In this document: positions 32,212 through 36,682 of the stretch, piece by piece
How positions within the stretch are numbered: the stretch's first letter is position 1
Layout: the number at the start of each line of letters is the position of its first letter
Assembly (NCBI GenBank): GCA_009602725.1
Contig: WELB01000373.1
Coordinates: forward strand, 41,306-77,987
DNA: 36,682 nt
Source: Spirogloea muscicola
Taxonomy: Eukaryota; Streptophyta; Zygnematophyceae; Spirogloeales; Spirogloeaceae
Direction of reading: 5' to 3'
Notes under the pieces: model-generated
Seen by the model: the letters and a program-made list of their open reading frames with translations, nothing else
Database searches by the model: none
What the model was told of the DNA's origin: nothing
Made by a program: the position numbers and the translations under genes

Positions 32212-33539
32212 ATGGCCGCCGCCGCCGCCGCCGCCACGGGCAGGCCATTTGGAGGAGCCGCCGAGGGGCCCGCCGTCGGCCTCAGAGTCCAGCGCTGTAG
32301 GCGACGGGCAGCGATGCCCAGCGAATGGAGCTTCGGCGCCGTTGGCCGCCTTCGTGCTGCAAGGGGCCCCCGTCGCGTGAGCTGCGCCGAAGCCGCAGGC
32401 GAACCCGCCGCCGCACAGAGCTGCTGCTGTGACGTGTACGTGGCCACGCTGCCGCTCGATGTGCCCCTTGGGCCGGCAACCTGGACCATGACGCTGGGGG
32501 CAGCAGTCCTGCCGCAGCTCCTTGAGCACTTCGTAACAATTCTCTGCACTCCTGAGAACGAGGTGCACCTCTGCTGAGAGCCTCGTCTCCTCGAAGAATG
32601 TCCGTTAATTCGTTTAGCTCAGTCTGTCCATATCTTATAATTGGTGCGTCCCTGATTTTCACCGTTCCAGTACATTTGGATGCCTGCAAAGCTCTTTCAG
32701 AATGGCAGCCTTGCCTTCTCTCATCCTCGTATGACCATGTATCTGCAGACAAGCAGGTAGTCCATGTTCTCTCTACTTACACGTAGCTTCTTTAGTGCGT
32801 CCTTTATGACTTCAGACCTAAGGACCCTACCAACCCAGAGGTGGTGTTGGCTGCTCTTAGTGGTAAAGCAGTGCCAGGTACTGAGGCGCACTCACCTATC
32901 TGATACTAAGTATGTGGATGCTTGGCCCTAGCTTTGTGCTGGGCCTGTAGTAGATTCAGATGTAACAGCCAAAGCATTGGGGCAAGGAGGCACTGTAAAA
33001 TAATTTTACAGTGCATGACCTATTCACTGCTTGAGTTGGGGCGTTGTGGTACCATGCAGGCTTCACAAGGGAGAGAAGAATCTGGCAATTGCCTAGACAT
33101 AGGCGCTGGTTCATAGGGAAGTCCTTAGAAGGCAGGGGTTTGCAAGCTGCTAAGGATTTCAACCACGGCTGGGACAAGGAATTGACAATCTTCAGACACG
33201 ATTGCAGAGATCACGCGGATGGTAAGTTTCTATTTCCCTTTAGTGGAGTTGCTATGTGACTATCCACAAGCTCATCAACTCGCAAGAAAGGGTATCCATA
33301 CCCATACAGGGATAGTGGCCACCCATGAGCTTCCTAGGCGGGTCCACTACCTGCCTTGAAGGTGCAGAGCCTGGCCAGCCTTGTGCACCAGGAAATCCGA
33401 GGCTTTGCCTTCTGTCAATCAGTCATCAAATTCCTCATACTGGACCGTTTGTCTCTTGCTTGCAGCTCTCGTCCTGTATCTCACAGGCAAGCCAAATAGC
33501 ACCAGACAACTGAGGGCAAGACATGCCGCCAGGCTTTAG
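32212..33539 (+). CDS. plastid-targeted-type protein of unknown function
   Basis: Exons 32212-32562, 32796-32877, 33060-33221 and 33466-33539 (TAG) join in phase to give about 222 residues. The first 70 residues (MAAAAAAATGRPFGG, then Arg-rich VQRCRRRAAMPSEW up to GPRRVSCAEAAG) have the composition of a chloroplast transit peptide. The mature part contains CDVYVATLPLDVPLGPATW, YDFRPKDPTNPEVVLAALSG, KAVPGFTRERRIWQLPRHRR, WFIGKSLEGRGLQAAKDF and a C-terminal HDCRDHADALVLYLTGK. The conserved look of these blocks and their clean splicing argue for a real gene. I believe similar proteins without assigned function occur in plants and algae, but I cannot name the family and no catalytic motif is obvious. 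The ATG at 32212 has a purine-poor GCCGCC(ATG)G context. The gene is divergent from the myotubularin gene and convergent with the kinase gene. Confidence 0.75.
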
Positions 33540-33747
33540 GATTCTGTAAAATGCAGTGACATATTTGTTGAGAAGCTGACTAGCAGGTCTCCATAAAGAG
33601 ACATGGTCAAGACAAGACAAGCCTGTTTTGATACATCAGGATGACATGTTTCATACTTGCAAAGTTGTACCCTTCAAAAGTAAAAACGAGATTTGGCAGC
33701 TCGTTCAACGAATTGTATAATCACAACTCAAAACACGAGCGCAGATC

Positions 33748-36144
33748 TCAACACAGCTGACCTTCCATGACTGTCTTATGCTGACCTAAAGACGGGGATA
33801 CCTTGGCCTGGTATCTAAGATATGCTAAAAGTGCAGCTCCTCCTGCCGGCTCCATCTGCAAGTAGTCAAACAATTGAAGCATGAAGCTGTGAGGTTCTCG
33901 ATTAAATCAACAATCTCTAACAAGTAGATGAGCACACACACACACATGTTACCTTTGGTTTGATTGGTCGGGCTGCTGGTAAGCATCTTGAGATATTTTT
34001 AATAAGGGCCTGGCTGAGATTCCAAGCTTCGGTGTCTTCTAACAAGCCTCCAACTAGGACCAGTGGATAAGGATCTCTATTATCTGCACCAACACAAAGA
34101 GATTGACATGACGCACAAATAACAATCTCGAGGATGCCTCAAGAGCAGATGATGATTAACGAGTCAATGACCAATCTTGACGTGATTCTTGTAGTCAAGC
34201 TGCATTGGTGGTCATAGGGAAATGCCAAGGGAGCGTCCTGTAGTCAGCATGAGTTTGCCTACAAGTTGAGCTAGCAGATGAAAGGCAGGCTGACCTGGAC
34301 CACTCAACTGCAGCGCTTTCTCCACAGCCGCAACGCTAGCAGTAAGCTCTTGCACTGCCTCCTCCAGTATTCTCTGGGCCTCAAAATCTCCAGCTGCTGC
34401 TGCCCTTCTCACAAAAGGTGACAGAGCCGCAACCCGCGCCCATGATTGATCTTCGTATACCCATCTGATCATAGCAGAAAATGAGAAGGTTGGTCATGCT
34501 GTATCCAGCACACGAGCTTGGCACAAGCGAAACTCTCTTGCTTACTTTCTCTTATTGACTGGAGTTGAGCAGAGCAAGATGCTGGGTTTAATCTAAGCAA
34601 TGGAGAACACTGCAATCAACACCCTGCACCGTGTCTATCTGGATGCAACAAGCAATCAATGACAAATCCTGCAGTGTGTCTATCTGGAAGCAACAAGTAC
34701 CCAATGATGTCCGCAGGCGTAGACAGCTGCAAATGGCTAAGAATCAGCTGTGTCAGCATAGTCCTTGGACCTCGCCCATCGTGCTCCTTCATAACGGCGG
34801 TCAGCGCCTCAGAGGCAATTGCATAGCCACTGCATCAAGCCTCAACATGTTTGCACATTGCAATCAGGAAGCTATCATGTTTCTGAAATCATGAAATCAA
34901 GTAAGACGCATAGCTGCGAACCAGGTCCAAGGTTGTCTGAAGGAAATTTGGAATATTCAGCCAGTCAGAAGCACAGCTCACGGTTTCCAGCTTCTGCTTG
35001 CAAGCTTCCAAGCAAACAATAGCCGTCCTGTCATAATTGTACACAAGAGCATACCTGCCTCTGTCCCCAAGTAAGGGGCCCGCACCTGATGCTCGAGCAT
35101 TCCGCCCATCCCTGCTGTAACCTACAGCTATGGTTCCAGTCCCGGCAATAAGCACACACCCATACAGACTGCCTCCCGTTCCACTGGCAAGGGCAGCTAC
35201 TGCATCGTTCTGCACATGGATATCCACATTGGCTGGGAATATATTCCTGTGACCCAAGATCTGCTCGGGTGTTATTGGGACGACATATTAGCATAGTCCC
35301 TATCACACTGGTAACAATGCTCATTGAAAAATATGCTACTACTTCACCATGCATATATGCACTGATAGAAAAGTACATCACATCAGGCTAAGCAGATGGT
35401 TTGGCTCAGAGAGCTTGCAACAGCCTGGGGCTTACCTCTCACCTCATCCAGCCAGTCACTCGGTCAATATCCGTAGGGCGGTCCACTCCAGCAAGGGCGA
35501 GGCACACCCCGCGCACAGCTGACTGAGGCAGACGGCCGTTGACTAATGCCGCCATCATCGCTGTCACCACGGCTGTACGAGCAGCTTCCTCTGTTTCCAA
35601 CAACAGCAGGCCGTCAGCTCGATTGCTCAGCTCACTGAGTGTGAATGCTGACCTATCATTGCCAGAGCTAAAGGACACCATGCACAAGCCGCCTCTCCGG
35701 CTTGCAGATGAGCAAGAGTAGCCTCCTGCTCTGCGCCGTGCTCAGGCACCACAGCCCCTTCCAACTGATAGCAGTCTTACTGATGCTGTGTCTGTGCAGG
35801 GCCAGCCAATACGATCAGGTGACAGGCGGAAGGCAATTCAGGAAGCTTTGCGTGGTGAGAAGCGCCGAAGCACCTCGTCGTGACAGCAGCTGTGCGAGCG
35901 CAATGGAACAAGTTTGCTGATTGACCATCAACGCCAAACAGTAAGGCCTGCATGCGGTGCCTATACCTCCGACGCTGTTCGCATTGGAGCCGGAAGCTAC
36001 TCCGCGGCCCGCCATGCGGGGTCCACCGTCCAGCGGCGCGGCCAGCCCCGCGGCGCGGCCGACGCGGAGGGCCACGCAGGTGGTGCTCGTGCCGCCACCA
36101 TCGACTCCCAGCACCACGCCGCCTTCATCGTCATCACAGCTGCT

Positions 36145-36182
<38 letters not shown>

Positions 36183-36249
36183 TCTCTCTGCCGAGGCCAC
36201 GGAGTGCAGCGGGAACCGCCCCTGGGATTCCGCCGCGTTCTTCGGCCAT
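33748..36249 (-). CDS. NAGK: N-acetylglucosamine kinase-like protein, BadF/BadG/BcrA/BcrD ATPase family
   Basis: Exons in transcript order: 36249-35967, 35590-35443, 35246-35055, 34829-34701, 34464-34295, 34083-33953, 33855-33748 (TGA), all in phase, about 386 residues. Actin-like ATPase signatures: phosphate-1 loop VVLGVDGGGTSTTCVALRV, RGVASGSNANSVG, VCLALAGVDRP, VDIHVQNDAVAALASGTGG, phosphate-2 loop VLIAGTGTIAVGYSRDGR, ASGAGPLLGDRGSGYAI, and the adenosine-side loop YPLVLVGGLLED with MEPAGGAALLAYLRY near the end. These match eukaryotic N-acetylglucosamine kinase, which phosphorylates GlcNAc at O6 with ATP for salvage into UDP-GlcNAc. The start MAEERGGIPGAV is chosen because upstream codons in frame are an Arg run with no homology. 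Residues about 20-35 are a poly-Gly stretch encoded by a GCC repeat. The substrate is inferred from family only. Confidence 0.92.
33935..33946 (+). repeat. CA microsatellite
   Basis: A short run of CA units lies in an intron of the kinase gene, just beyond the donor of the exon ending at 33953. It has six to seven units and no evident function. Confidence 0.7.
34630..34710 (-). repeat. 45-base duplication spanning an exon-intron border
   Basis: On the plus strand GTGTCTATCTGGATGCAACA (from about 34631) and GTGTCTATCTGGAAGCAACA (from about 34676) are followed by similar AG(C/T)A(A/C)(T/C)CAATGA sequence. The second copy includes the 3' end of the kinase exon 34829-34701 and its donor; the first lies wholly in the intron and has lost the GT. 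It is a tandem duplication of a splice-donor region. Confidence 0.65.
36151..36180 (+). repeat. GCC trinucleotide repeat coding for poly-Gly
   Basis: Ten GCC units on the plus strand read as a run of Gly codons in the N-terminal region of the kinase on the minus strand. A second, similar CCG run at about 36250-36278 lies just upstream of its start codon. Both are likely length-variable. Confidence 0.85.
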
Positions 36250-36682
36250 GCGCCGCCGCCGCCGCCGCCGCCGCCGCAGGCGCCGCCGACTGCGGCGCTG
36301 GCCCAGCGTTGCAGGCCCTCGGTTGGAGCGCTCTGCCTCGTCTTCCAGAAAGCTGTAAGCGGCAATCGATGCCAATAATCCCCGTCTGCCGTCTGCCGTC
36401 TGTCGCCTTCCGTCTGCCGTCTTCCTCAGTGAGTGGAGCACACACCAGAATAGCGGGGGGTTACCCGAAGCAACCAGGACCAACGATCTGCTCATCCGCC
36501 GCTTCGCTTCAGGCCCATCCAGATCCGCGCATGCAAAGGTTCCTTTCCACCCCCGCCTAGAATCTGCGCTCTGTCCGCTTCCGTTCCTCCCCTCGTCGCG
36601 AACGTACGCAGCTCGCCAGACTACGAGGCGAGCTGCGCGCGGCGAGTGCAGCTCCCGAGCCCGCGCGCGCCGCCATGGCGGC
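36250..36682. other. GC-rich upstream region of the kinase gene, possible start of a next gene
   Basis: Apart from the two short repeats the segment shows no exon I can defend. The last bases contain GCCGCC(ATG)GCGGC on the plus strand with ATG at 36675, a context like the other GC-rich first exons in this window, so a divergent gene may begin at the edge. Only two further codons are visible. Confidence 0.3.
36381..36423 (+). repeat. 7-base tandem repeat upstream of the kinase gene
   Basis: Units of CGTCTGC with small variants are repeated about six times, some 130 bases upstream of the kinase start codon, probably in its 5' UTR or promoter. No protein family supports a reading frame through it. 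Confidence 0.7.

Noticed and set aside
31734-32568. Long open frames on both strands upstream of the myotubularin gene
   Set aside because: High GC removes stop codons in all frames here. Only the plus-strand frame from 32212 links by phase to conserved downstream exons.
36675-36682. ATG at the right edge as a new gene
   Set aside because: Only three codons are visible, too few to call, so it is noted in the edge feature only.

Overview
The window is nuclear DNA from a eukaryote, most likely a green alga (Viridiplantae). Six genes are broken into many short exons with GT-AG introns. The first exons are very GC-rich and alanine/arginine-rich, several like plastid transit peptides, while introns and spacers are AT-richer. 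One gene resembles the plant homologues of archaeal-type 3-dehydroquinate synthase, and another looks like a plastid protein of the photosynthetic lineage. I cannot name the genus; a trebouxiophyte-like alga is a guess. One base (16087) is unresolved. All gene models below were built by eye from homology, splice motifs and phase agreement between exons.

Layout, left to right. (1) 1-3132, + strand: 3-dehydroquinate synthase II family, cut at its 5' end by the window edge. (2) 3133-5018: convergent spacer with one strong hairpin. (3) 5019-9170, - strand: NSUN5/Rcm1-type rRNA m5C methyltransferase. (4) 9171-12900: gene-poor DNA full of degenerate copies of dispersed repeats. (5) 13447-16450, - strand: an unidentified gene in pieces, with a younger foldback repeat at 15154-15745. 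(6) 16462-26245, + strand: the largest gene, a FAN/NSMAF-like GRAM-BEACH protein whose C-terminal half is armadillo repeats rather than the WD40 propeller of animal FAN. (7) 26246-27446: convergent spacer. (8) 27447-31720, - strand: a complete, catalytically intact myotubularin phosphatase. (9) 32212-33539, + strand: a small plastid-type protein of unknown function, divergent from the myotubularin gene. (10) 33748-36249, - strand: an N-acetylglucosamine kinase-like protein of the BadF/BadG ATPase family.

There is no operon logic here; the genes are independent housekeeping or membrane-traffic functions (aromatic biosynthesis, rRNA modification, vesicle traffic, phosphoinositide turnover, amino-sugar salvage). 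The FAN-like and myotubularin proteins both carry GRAM/PH-type modules and both concern endomembranes, but a functional link is only inference. The strongest candidate for something undescribed is the GRAM-BEACH-ARM architecture of gene 6.
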